From Actinomycetes bacterium (lineage in GTDB: Bacteria > Actinomycetota > Actinomycetes > Mycobacteriales > Micromonosporaceae): a DNA stretch of 5,342 nt. The position numbers were made by a program, and so were the translations under genes. The notes below the pieces were generated by a model. The model did no database searches. It was not told the origin of the DNA and was given only the letters and a program-made list of their open reading frames with translations. Numbering within the stretch: position 1 is the stretch's first letter; the number at the start of each line of letters is the position of its first letter. The stretch lies in the NCBI GenBank assembly GCA_023437285.1, contig JAEZGP010000351.1, positions 1 through 5,342 of the forward strand, in the 5' to 3' direction. Of this stretch, positions 1 to 5,342 are shown in pieces.

Positions 1-1171
1 GCTCGACGGCGAGCACCACGAGGTCGAGGGTGTGCACCGGCTTCACCTTCACCCACGAGGAGCCGCGCCGGCCGGCGTCGTAGGGCGCTGCGGGGTCCTT
101 CACGACGACGCCCTCGTGCCCGGCGGCGAGGACCTCGCGGGCGAAGGCGTCGGCCGCCCCGGGGTCGGTGCCGCGCCAGCGTCGTACGCGGTGCTCGGCA
201 GGGACCAGCCCGTCGAGCAGCGCCCAGCGCTCGTGGGCGGGACGGTCGATCAGGTCCGTGCCGTCGAGGTGCAGCAGGTCGAAGAAGTACGCCGTCAGCG
301 ACCCGGTCGCCTGGCGGGCCGCCCGGCCGGAGGTCTCCTGGAAGGGCCGGGGACGGCCGGCGGCGTCCACGGCGAGGGCCTCCCCGTCGAGGACGGCGCT
401 GCGTACGGGCAGCGCGGCGGCGGCCGCCACGACCTCGGGCAGGCGGGCGGTGAGATCGTCGAGGCTGCGGCTGAAGATGGCGATGTCGTCGCCGTCGACG
501 TGCACCTGGATGCGTACGCCGTCGAGCTTGGCGTCGACGCCGGCCGGCGACCCGGTGGCGGTCATCGCGTCGGCGACGGTGGGGGCGGACTGGGCGAGCA
601 TAGGGGCCAGCGGCCGGCCGACGGTGAGCCGGAACGCGTCGAGGGCGGCGGCACCGCCGGTGAGCGCGGCCACGGCCACGGTCTTGAGGTCGCCGGAGAG
701 CAGCAGTGCCCGCCGTACCGCGCCGGGGTTGACGGCGGCGGCGGCCGCGACGGCGTCGGTGAGCAGCCCGGCCTGGGCACCCTGGCGCAGCTCGCCCATG
801 ATGAGCCCGGCGAGGACCCGCTGTTCGCCGGCGGTGGCCTCGCCGAAGAGGGTCGTGACGAGGGCCCGGCGGCGCAGTTGGGAGCCCGGGCCGGCGCAGG
901 CGGCGATGTCGGCGAGCCGGGCGTCGACGCCCCGCACGGTCAGCGTGGCGGCCTCGGCGGGTGGGGGCAGCTCGCGCAGGCTCGCCCAGCCGACGCCGAT
1001 CTGGCGCTGGCGCAGCTCGCCGGCCAGGTATGCCGCCCCGGCCGCGATCTCGTCCGGGTCGCCGCCGTCGGCCAGCTCGCGCAGGGTGGACGCGAGCAGA
1101 CCGACCTTGGCGCGGCGACCCGAACTGGCGGCCACGGCGGCGGACGTGGCGGCAACGGACGCGAACAACAC
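1..1171 (-). CDS. ligB: ATP-dependent DNA ligase (LigB type), N-terminal 390 residues, cut by window edge
   Basis: This enzyme seals DNA nicks using ATP through a lysyl-AMP intermediate. In actinobacteria such ligases are accessory to the essential NAD-dependent LigA and are linked to repair. Residues 1-180 form an alanine-rich helical region like the DNA-binding N-terminal domain, ending in a 'GRPLAPMLA' segment. The adenylation domain follows: motif I is KLDG with nucleophile K215, then DGE at 262-264, FDLLHLDG at 297-304, motif IV EGVVVK at 353-358, and motif V around SWVKVKP at 372-378. The C-terminal OB fold lies beyond the left edge; related proteins are about 500 residues, so roughly a quarter is missing. 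I chose the GTG at 1171 because it opens the conserved frame and has AGGA 7 nt upstream; the ATG at 1179 is out of frame. It is separated from the upstream gene by hairpins, so it is probably its own transcript. LigB versus another ATP-ligase subclass is less certain than the ligase call. Confidence 0.93.
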   Translation of the reverse strand, partial: MLFASVAATSAAVAASSGRRAKVGLLASTLRELADGGDPDEIAAGAAYLAGELRQRQIGVGWASLRELPPPAEAATLTVRGVDARLADIAACAGPGSQLRRRALVTTLFGEATAGEQRVLAGLIMGELRQGAQAGLLTDAVAAAAAVNPGAVRRALLLSGDLKTVAVAALTGGAAALDAFRLTVGRPLAPMLAQSAPTVADAMTATGSPAGVDAKLDGVRIQVHVDGDDIAIFSRSLDDLTARLPEVVAAAAALPVRSAVLDGEALAVDAAGRPRPFQETSGRAARQATGSLTAYFFDLLHLDGTDLIDRPAHERWALLDGLVPAEHRVRRWRGTDPGAADAFAREVLAAGHEGVVVKDPAAPYDAGRRGSSWVKVKPVHTLDLVVLAVE

Positions 1172-1178
1172 GCTTTCA

Positions 1179-1182
1179 TCCT
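1179..1182 (-). promoter_or_regulatory. Ribosome binding site of the ligase gene
   Basis: AGGA on the minus strand sits 7 nt before the GTG at 1171. It supports that GTG over the nearby ATG at 1179, which lies in another frame. The presence of a Shine-Dalgarno sequence suggests a leadered mRNA, unlike the small gene upstream. Confidence 0.55.
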
Positions 1183-1202
1183 GCCGGGCACCCCCGACAT
1201 TC

Positions 1203-1219
1203 GCCGGCTCCGGGCCGGC
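1203..1219. other. Small inverted repeat in the ligase upstream region
   Basis: GCCGGC at 1203-1208 and 1214-1219 can form a 6-bp stem with a 5-nt loop. It lies 32-48 nt before the ligase start and would be in its 5' leader if transcription begins upstream. In such GC-rich DNA a 6-bp stem can arise by chance, so its significance is low. Confidence 0.3.
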
Positions 1220-1265
1220 TCGGCTGGCCCATGGGGCTCGGCTCGGCTGGCCCATGGGGCTCGGC
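1216..1265. repeat. 23-bp tandem direct repeat upstream of the ligase gene
   Basis: Two exact copies of a 23-bp unit plus a 4-nt continuation occupy 50 bp, with perfect period-23 identity from 1216 to 1265. Each unit contains the 8-bp palindrome CCCATGGG (1228-1235 and 1251-1258). The block lies 45 to 94 nt upstream of the ligase GTG and abuts the left hairpin arm that starts at 1263. It could be a pair of protein-binding sites for ligase regulation or simply a replication-slippage duplication; the sequence alone does not decide. Confidence 0.85.
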
Positions 1266-1297
1266 CCGGTCCGACGCCCGCCGCGCCGGACCGGGCC
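1263..1297 (-). terminator. Second hairpin, tandem with the first
   Basis: Another perfect 11-bp inverted repeat (GGCCCGGTCCG at 1263-1273 and its complement at 1287-1297) has a 13-nt loop. It lies only 3 nt from the preceding hairpin. Two strong stems in tandem between co-directional genes suggest a double terminator. The inner part could instead act as an operator or leader structure for the ligase gene. Confidence 0.5.
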
Positions 1298-1300
1298 CAG

Positions 1301-1332
1301 CCGCCATCGCACGGCCGTTTATGCGATGGCGG
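1301..1332 (-). terminator. Strong hairpin after the 112-residue gene, probable terminator
   Basis: An 11-bp perfect inverted repeat (CCGCCATCGCA at 1301-1311, its complement at 1322-1332) surrounds a 10-nt loop. It starts 30 nt past the TGA of the small upstream gene. No T-run follows on the minus strand, which is common for hairpin terminators in high-GC actinobacteria. It would insulate the ligase gene from upstream transcription. Confidence 0.6.
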
Positions 1333-1362
1333 TCCGCCGGCCGCTGTGCCGCCGAAAGGGAC

Positions 1363-1701
1363 TCAGGCGGCGGCGCGGTCGGGCAGCGAATGCGCCCCAG
1401 CCCGCCGCTGGGGCACACTCGGCTCCTCGTCGATGTGGAACCCACGAGCGCGGACGTTCTCGGCCACGCTGCTGAGGAACCCATCGAGCTGAATCAGGAT
1501 CAACGACAACCGGTCGATGTCGTCGCTGAGGGCCGCGTCGGGCATGGCGGCCACGTCGACCTCCGCCAGCGCGGCCACCGAGGCGCACAACTGCTCCATC
1601 GGATCGACCGGGGCGGCCGGCTTGGAGGCCTGCGGACAGGTGCTCAGCACCAGCGCCGCCAAGGTGTCGGTGGGCAGGTCAGGGACCCGGTTCGTACTCA
1701 T
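1363..1701 (-). CDS. Small protein of unknown function, 112 residues
   Basis: I do not recognise this protein. It begins MSTNRVPDLP and has a Pro/Ala-rich stretch near residues 22-35. An amphipathic, mainly helical core follows at about 36-87, containing 'AMPDAALSDDIDRL' and 'LDGFLSSVAENVRARG', and the tail is polar and Arg/Ala-rich. There is no signal peptide, membrane segment, or metal-binding Cys/His cluster (Cys only at 22 and 39). The core loosely resembles the N-terminal helices of DUF222/13E12-type proteins, but no HNH nuclease domain follows; this is an impression, not a match. The ATG at 1701 is chosen because a -10-like element sits exactly 7 nt upstream and there is no good Shine-Dalgarno. 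The open frame extends further upstream, but that part is the antisense-frame shadow of the dipeptidase. The gene is monocistronic by context: own promoter, then tandem hairpins. Confidence 0.75.
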   Translation of the reverse strand: MSTNRVPDLPTDTLAALVLSTCPQASKPAAPVDPMEQLCASVAALAEVDVAAMPDAALSDDIDRLSLILIQLDGFLSSVAENVRARGFHIDEEPSVPQRRAGAHSLPDRAAA

Positions 1702-1789
1702 GTTCGATAGTCTACCGCGCTGTTCGTCCCCCGCAAGCGCTACCGTCCGTTTGCGCGCCGCGTGTCGGCCGACGGCCGTTGCGGCCCGG
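1702..1789. other. Intergenic gap after the dipeptidase gene
   Basis: This 88-nt gap holds the promoter of the small downstream gene. Just after the dipeptidase stop it holds a weak hairpin (GGCCG at 1774-1778, CGGCC at 1782-1786, 3-nt loop) with no T-run. The hairpin may contribute to termination of the cob operon, but a 5-bp stem is weak evidence. I see nothing else here. Confidence 0.4.
1709..1736 (-). promoter_or_regulatory. Probable promoter of the 112-residue gene, leaderless
   Basis: On the minus strand TTGCGG (1736-1731) is followed after 16 nt by TAGACT (1714-1709). These match actinobacterial -35 TTGnnn and -10 TAnnnT patterns for a housekeeping sigma factor. Only 7 nt separate the -10 element from the ATG at 1701, so transcription should begin at or next to the start codon. 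The absence of a purine-rich ribosome site agrees with a leaderless mRNA. Confidence 0.6.
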
Positions 1790-3151
1790 TCAGCCCGCCG
1801 GCCGGACGTGTTCGGCGACCTTGGCCAGCAGCAGGGTCTCGGCGAGGCAGACGCGGGCGAACTCACCCAAATGCAGGCTCTCGTTGGGCCCGTGGGCCCG
1901 CGAGTCGGGGTCCTCCACGCCGGTGACCAGGATCGCCGCCTGCGGGAACATCTCCTGGAAGGTGGCGATGAACGGGAGGGAGCCACCCACGCCGATCTCG
2001 ACGGGCTCGGTACCGTCCCAGGCCGCCGCGAACGCGGCCCGGGCGGCGTCGAACGCCGGGCCGGTGGCGTCGATGACGCTGGGCTCGCCGTCGTGTTCGA
2101 GGGTGAGTTCGATCTGCGCGCCGAACTCGACGTGCTTGTCCAGGTGTGCGCGCAGGTTGCGCAGCGCGTCGGCCGGGTGGTCGCCCGGCGCGAGCCGGAT
2201 GGAGACCTTGGCCCGGGCCGACGGTACGAGCGCGTTGGGCGCCTCGGCGGTGGGCGGGGCGTCGATCCCGAGGACGGAGATCGCGGGGCGGGTCCAGATC
2301 CGTTCCACGATCCGGCCGGTGCCCATGAGCCCGACGCCGTCGAGCAGGCCGGCCTCCTCGCGGAAGCGCTCCTCGGGGTAGTCCAGCGGCGCGGCGGACC
2401 GGCGGACCAGGCCGTCGACGACCACGTCGCCGTTGTGGTCGTGCAGGGTGGCGAGCAGCCGGACGAGCGTGGTGAGCGCGTCGGGCACCGCCCCGCCGTA
2501 CATGCCGCTGTGGACCGCGTGGTCGAGCGTACGCACGTCGATGAAGGCGTTGACGATGCCGCGCAGGGAGGTGGTGAGCGCGGGTTGCCCGATGGCCCAG
2601 TTGGTCGAGTCGGCGATGACGATGACGTCGGCGGTGAGCCGCTCGTGGTGGCGGCGCAGCAGCTCCTCCAGCGACGCGGAGCCGAACTCCTCCTCCCCCT
2701 CGACGAACACGATGACGCCGACGGGCAGGTCGTCACCGAAGGCGCGCAGGGCGGCGATGTGGGCCATGATGCCGGCCTTGTCGTCGGCGGCGCCGCGACC
2801 GTAGAGCCGGCCGTCGCGCTCGACGGGTTCGAACGGTTCGGACTGCCACGCGGCCCGGTCGCCGACGGGCTGCACGTCGTGGTGGGCGTAGAGCAGCACG
2901 GTGGGCGCCCCGGGCGGGGCGGGCCGGCGCCCGATGACGGCGGGGTGACCGTCGCCGATCCGCTCGATGGTCACCTCGGGCAGCCCGGCGCCGCGCAGGA
3001 GTTCGGCCACGGCCTCGGCGGAGCGGGCCAGCGGCGCGAAGTCGAACCCGTCGAAGGCGATGCCGGGGATGCGGACGAGGGCCTCAAGGTCGGCACGGAC
3101 GCCGGGCATGTTCGCCTCGACGGCGGCCCGCAGCTCTGCTTCGGTCGTCAT
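1790..3151 (-). CDS. M20-family metallo-dipeptidase, 453 residues from the internal ATG
   Basis: This is a cytoplasmic two-zinc peptidase of the M20 carboxypeptidase/dipeptidase family, probably cleaving dipeptides or related amide substrates. Numbering from the ATG at 3151, the expected residues are all present: H90 and D92 in YAHHDVQP, bridging D123 in GRGAADDKAG, general base E154 and ligand E155 in EGEEEFGS, D181 in IADS, and C-terminal ligand H427 in NESLHLGE. The lid/dimerisation domain spans about 195-370, including 'HSGMYGG' near 214-220. Length is normal for dipeptidases of this family, so the ATG gives a complete protein. No signal peptide is visible. There is no convincing Shine-Dalgarno before the ATG, and the upstream kinase frame continues into it without a stop, so it may also be made as the C-terminal half of a fusion. 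Substrate cannot be read from sequence. Confidence 0.9.
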   Translation of the reverse strand: MTTEAELRAAVEANMPGVRADLEALVRIPGIAFDGFDFAPLARSAEAVAELLRGAGLPEVTIERIGDGHPAVIGRRPAPPGAPTVLLYAHHDVQPVGDRAAWQSEPFEPVERDGRLYGRGAADDKAGIMAHIAALRAFGDDLPVGVIVFVEGEEEFGSASLEELLRRHHERLTADVIVIADSTNWAIGQPALTTSLRGIVNAFIDVRTLDHAVHSGMYGGAVPDALTTLVRLLATLHDHNGDVVVDGLVRRSAAPLDYPEERFREEAGLLDGVGLMGTGRIVERIWTRPAISVLGIDAPPTAEAPNALVPSARAKVSIRLAPGDHPADALRNLRAHLDKHVEFGAQIELTLEHDGEPSVIDATGPAFDAARAAFAAAWDGTEPVEIGVGGSLPFIATFQEMFPQAAILVTGVEDPDSRAHGPNESLHLGEFARVCLAETLLLAKVAEHVRPAG

Positions 3152-3721
3152 GCCTGCAGATGGTAGGCGCTCGCCCGAACCGTCGAGCACCACGTCAACC
3201 CCGTCGCGCGTACCGTCGGCGGCGAAGAAGGCGGCCTCGCGCCGCTGCCAGGCGAGCAGCTCGTCGCGGATCGCGTCGCCGTCGCGGGCGAGCACCCGCT
3301 CCAGGCAGACCTCGGGCGGCGCGGTGACGAACACCGACAGCGTGGCCTGCGCGCGGCTCGCGGCCCGCGCCGCGCTCACCCCCTCGACCACCAGGACCTC
3401 AGGCACGGGTACGGGCACGAAGCGCGACCCGAACGCCCCCGCCGCCCAGTCGTAGGGCCGGTATCCGCCCGGCCGCCCCGAGCGCAGCGGCTCGAGCACG
3501 TACCGCTCCAGGCGCGGCCAGAAGGTGACGGTGTCGGACCAGCCGTCCAGCAGGTCGTCGGTGCTCACGAGCGCGACCCGGGCGCCGGCCGCCCGCAGCG
3601 CCGCGACGAGCCGTTCGGCCAGGACCGTCTTGCCCGCCCCGCTGGGCCCGTCGATGACGACGAGGCGGACGGCACCCAGCCGGGCCGGACCGGTCAGGAT
3701 CCGCGTGACGAGGTCGGTCAC
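3152..3721 (-). CDS. P-loop uridine-kinase-like module, 190 codons, no stop of its own
   Basis: This is a nucleoside/uridine-kinase-type P-loop phosphotransferase. From the GTG at 3721, Walker A is GPSGAGKT at residues 25-32. '[10 protein letters not shown]' (52-61) carries the Asp pair expected at the phosphate-acceptor site. The region YRPYDW (87-92) and EGVSAAR (113-119) resemble the substrate and second-Asp/Glu strands of this family. An Arg-rich lid follows, [17 protein letters not shown] (146-162), and then a typical terminal 'DGVDVVLDG' (173-181). About 190 residues is the usual size for these small actinobacterial kinases. The start overlaps the cobQ TGA by 4 nt (GTGA), implying translational coupling. 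The real substrate is unknown: it lacks the distinctive CobU/CobP nucleotide-binding pattern, so it is not the classical cobinamide kinase. The oddity is that no stop codon precedes the dipeptidase ATG. Confidence 0.82.
3160..3165 (-). promoter_or_regulatory. Possible -10 element for independent dipeptidase transcription
   Basis: TACCAT on the minus strand fits TAnnnT and lies 8 nt before the dipeptidase ATG at 3151, the spacing expected for a leaderless transcript. No acceptable -35 is found 16-18 nt further upstream; a TTGACG occurs at 3198-3193 but is 27 nt away. It is a weak candidate. Confidence 0.25.
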
Positions 3722-5277
3722 CGGGTCACCCAGGGCGTACGGGTGGGCAGCGCGGCGGGTCCGACGGCCGGCTGGTTGCCGGGTACGCCCTCGACGATGA
3801 CGCGCCACAGCTCGGTGGTGTCGACGTGCTCCTCGATGAGGTCGGCGAGCAGATCGAGGGTGCGTTCGCGGGCGGCGCCGAACCGGTTGTTCGGGGCGAC
3901 GGTGAAGCCGTGCCGGCCGGCGAGCCCGGCGACGCGGGTGAGGAACGCGCGGCGGAAATCGTCGGACTCGAACGTGCCGTGCAGGTGGGTGCCGAACACG
4001 TGGCCCAGCACGGCGCCCTCCATGGTGCCGTCGGGGTAGTAGAGGAACGGCTGGCGGGTGGCGCGGGCGGCCGACACGTACCCGTGATGGATCTCGTAGC
4101 CGCTGACCGGCAACGAGCCGAACGCGGTGCCCCCGGAGTGGCCGACCACCTTCTCCGGCCGGAACATGATCTCCACCGGCAGCAGGCCCAGGCCGGCGAC
4201 GGTGCCGGCGCGGCTCTCCACGTGGTCGTGGATGCGCTCGGCGAGCATCTGGAAGCCGCCGCAGATGCCGAGCACGGGCTTGCCCCGGCCGGCGTGGCGC
4301 TGCACGGCCTCGGCGAGGCCCGTCTCGCGCAGCCACGCGAGATCGTCCACCGTGGACTTGCTGCCGGGCAGGATGACCAGGTCGGCGTCGTCGATCTCGG
4401 CGGGCTCGACGGTGAGTCGCACCCGTACGCCCGGTTCGGTGGCCAGCGCCTCGGCGTCGGTGGCGTTGGAGATGCGGGGCAGCCGCACGACGGCGACGCG
4501 CAGCCATTGCGCGCCGACCGGTGCGGCCGGGCGGCCGAGCACCTGCCCGTAGGCGAGGGCGTCCTCCGCGTCGAGCCAGAGGTCGACCTGCCAGGGCAGC
4601 ACCCCGAGGACGGGCCGGCGGGTCAGCGCGTGCAGCTTCTTCAACCCCGGGTCGAGCAGGCCGGCGTCGCCGCGGAACTTGTTGATGAGGAAGCCGGTGA
4701 TGTGCCGCTGGTCGTCGGCGTCGAGGAGGGCGAGCGTGCCGAACAGGGCGGCGAACACCCCGCCCCGGTCGATGTCGCCGACGACGATGACGGGCAGGTT
4801 CGCCGCGCGGGCCAGGCCCATGTTGACGAAGTCGCCCTCCCGCAGGTTGATCTCGGTGGGGCTGCCGGCGCCCTCGCAGATGACCACGTCGACCTCGCGC
4901 CGCAGCGCGGCGAGCGTCTCGAACGCGGTACTGGCGAGCCGTGGCTTGAGGTCGTGGAAGTTGGCCGCGTCGACGTGTCCGACGGCCTCGCCGAGCACGA
5001 TGACCTGGCTCGACGTGTCGGAGCCGGGCTTGAGCAGCACCGGGTTGAACCGGACGTCCGGCGCCAGCCCGCACGCGGCGGCCTGCAACGCCTGGGCCCG
5101 GCCGATCTCGCCGCCCCGCCCGTCGGGCGAGATCGCGATCGCGGAGTTGTTGGACATGTTCTGCGCCTTGAACGGCGCCACCCGTACGCCGCGACGGTGC
5201 AGCCAGCGGCAGATCCCGGCCGCGACGACGCTCTTGCCGGCATCGGAGTTGGTGCCGGCGACCAGCAGCCCGCTCAC
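3718..5277 (-). CDS. cobQ: Cobyric acid synthase CobQ (glutamine-hydrolysing)
   Basis: CobQ performs the four ATP- and glutamine-dependent amidations of adenosylcobyrinic a,c-diamide side chains (b, d, e, g), giving adenosylcobyric acid in cytoplasmic B12 synthesis. The 519-residue length is typical. The N-terminal dethiobiotin-synthetase-like ATP domain has GTNSDAGKS (8-16), [12 protein letters not shown] (36-47), NPVLLKP (78-84) and [11 protein letters not shown] (135-145). '[12 protein letters not shown]' (166-177) follows, with [10 protein letters not shown] at 195-204. The C-terminal class I-like amidotransferase domain begins near 257 and carries '[16 protein letters not shown]' (302-317), nucleophile C339 in GICGGFQML, and the catalytic His in GTHLHG, probably H433. 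The GTG at 5277 directly precedes the P-loop strand and overlaps the upstream TGA by 4 nt; the downstream kinase start overlaps its own TGA the same way. The protein looks complete and active. Confidence 0.97.
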   Translation of the reverse strand: MSGLLVAGTNSDAGKSVVAAGICRWLHRRGVRVAPFKAQNMSNNSAIAISPDGRGGEIGRAQALQAAACGLAPDVRFNPVLLKPGSDTSSQVIVLGEAVGHVDAANFHDLKPRLASTAFETLAALRREVDVVICEGAGSPTEINLREGDFVNMGLARAANLPVIVVGDIDRGGVFAALFGTLALLDADDQRHITGFLINKFRGDAGLLDPGLKKLHALTRRPVLGVLPWQVDLWLDAEDALAYGQVLGRPAAPVGAQWLRVAVVRLPRISNATDAEALATEPGVRVRLTVEPAEIDDADLVILPGSKSTVDDLAWLRETGLAEAVQRHAGRGKPVLGICGGFQMLAERIHDHVESRAGTVAGLGLLPVEIMFRPEKVVGHSGGTAFGSLPVSGYEIHHGYVSAARATRQPFLYYPDGTMEGAVLGHVFGTHLHGTFESDDFRRAFLTRVAGLAGRHGFTVAPNNRFGAARERTLDLLADLIEEHVDTTELWRVIVEGVPGNQPAVGPAALPTRTPWVTR

Positions 5278-5342
5278 CGCCGCCGCCCCCGGGCCAGCAG
5301 CGCCGCGACCGCGACCGCGACCGTGGCCGCGCCGGCGCCGAC
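5274..5342 (-). CDS. C-terminal tail of a membrane-like protein, possibly CobD/CbiB; cut by window edge
   Basis: Only the last 22 codons and the TGA are inside the window. They encode a hydrophobic Ala/Val/Leu helix followed by a basic end, ending [10 protein letters not shown], like a final membrane segment with a cytoplasmic positive tail. The frame ends in a TGA that shares GTGA with the cobQ start, so the gene is almost certainly upstream in the same operon. CobD/CbiB, the membrane enzyme that attaches aminopropanol or its phosphate to cobyric acid, often neighbours cobQ in actinobacteria and ends in a hydrophobic helix. The identification is from context; the tail itself has no diagnostic motif. 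Confidence 0.45.
   Translation of the reverse strand, partial: VGAGAATVAVAVAALLARGRRR

Larger units (their letters stand above)
1790..3721 (-). other. Continuous kinase-dipeptidase open frame, 643 residues (possible fusion gene)
   Basis: From the GTG at 3721 to the TGA at 1790-1792 there is a single uninterrupted frame. Residues 1-181 are the kinase module, 182-190 a short tail, and 191-643 the whole M20 peptidase. As written, any ribosome that starts at 3721 must make the fused protein. Against a designed fusion, the linker is only about nine residues and its codons CTA CCA TCT GCA depart from the strong C/G third-base preference on both sides, as untranslated or frame-shifted DNA would. 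I consider a genuine fusion and a recent or artefactual stop loss about equally likely. Confidence 0.6.

Noticed and set aside
940..1200. 86-residue minus-strand frame starting near the ligase
   Set aside because: It is a different frame of the ligase N-terminus and is Pro/Arg-rich without motifs.
32..1492. Long plus-strand open frame opposite the ligase gene
   Set aside because: Its translation is low-complexity Gly/Arg/Ala-rich with no motif, and it runs antisense to a ligase with all its conserved motifs. It is a GC-bias shadow.
1363..2736. Single 457-residue minus-strand protein
   Set aside because: Only its last 112 residues look like a protein; the upstream part is an out-of-frame reading of the dipeptidase, and a promoter sits just before the internal ATG at 1701.
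1517..3166. 549-residue plus-strand open frame opposite the dipeptidase
   Set aside because: It mirrors the complete M20 gene, is Gly/Asp/Val-rich, and has no recognisable domain.
3193..3198. TTGACG as a -35 element for the dipeptidase
   Set aside because: It is 27 nt from the TACCAT candidate, too far for a normal promoter, and it encodes part of the conserved VDVV of the kinase.
3722..5074. Extension of the kinase-dipeptidase frame upstream to 5074
   Set aside because: That stretch is an Arg/Pro-rich out-of-frame reading of cobQ. Recognisable protein begins only at the GTG at 3721.
5275..5342. Cobalamin riboswitch before cobQ
   Set aside because: cobQ overlaps the upstream coding frame, leaving no leader here. 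Any riboswitch would have to lie upstream of the operon, outside the window.

Overview
The window is very GC-rich DNA with strong C/G preference at third codon positions and GTG as well as ATG starts. It encodes a CobQ, an actinobacterial-type ATP-dependent DNA ligase and an M20 dipeptidase. This suggests a high-GC actinomycete; a Micromonosporaceae-like organism is my best guess from the protein flavour, not proven. Every convincing gene lies on the minus strand, so transcription runs from the right edge to the left. The long plus-strand open frames are GC-driven shadows.

Layout in the direction of transcription: (1) 5342-5274, the last 22 codons of a membrane-like protein, possibly CobD/CbiB. 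(2) 5277-3718, a complete cobyric acid synthase (CobQ), overlapping the upstream gene by 4 nt (GTGA). (3) 3721-3152, a P-loop uridine-kinase-like module, overlapping cobQ by another GTGA. (4) 3151-1790, a complete M20-family dipeptidase with all expected metal and catalytic residues. (5) 1701-1363, a 112-residue protein of unknown function behind its own promoter. (6) 1362-1172, a gap holding two strong hairpins and a 23-bp tandem repeat. (7) 1171-1, the first 390 residues of an ATP-dependent DNA ligase, cut by the left edge.

The cobD?-cobQ-kinase genes look translationally coupled and belong to a late-cobalamin-pathway operon. CobQ amidates the corrin side chains, and CobD/CbiB would then add the aminopropanol arm. 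The kinase's role there is unknown.

The most unusual point is that the kinase module has no stop codon. Its frame runs straight into the dipeptidase, giving one 643-residue open frame. Either this is a real kinase-peptidase fusion, or a one-base change has destroyed a stop that would have overlapped the dipeptidase ATG. The small unknown gene has a near-textbook leaderless promoter. No mobile element, CRISPR array or tRNA/rRNA was seen, and nothing here amounts to a clear undescribed system.
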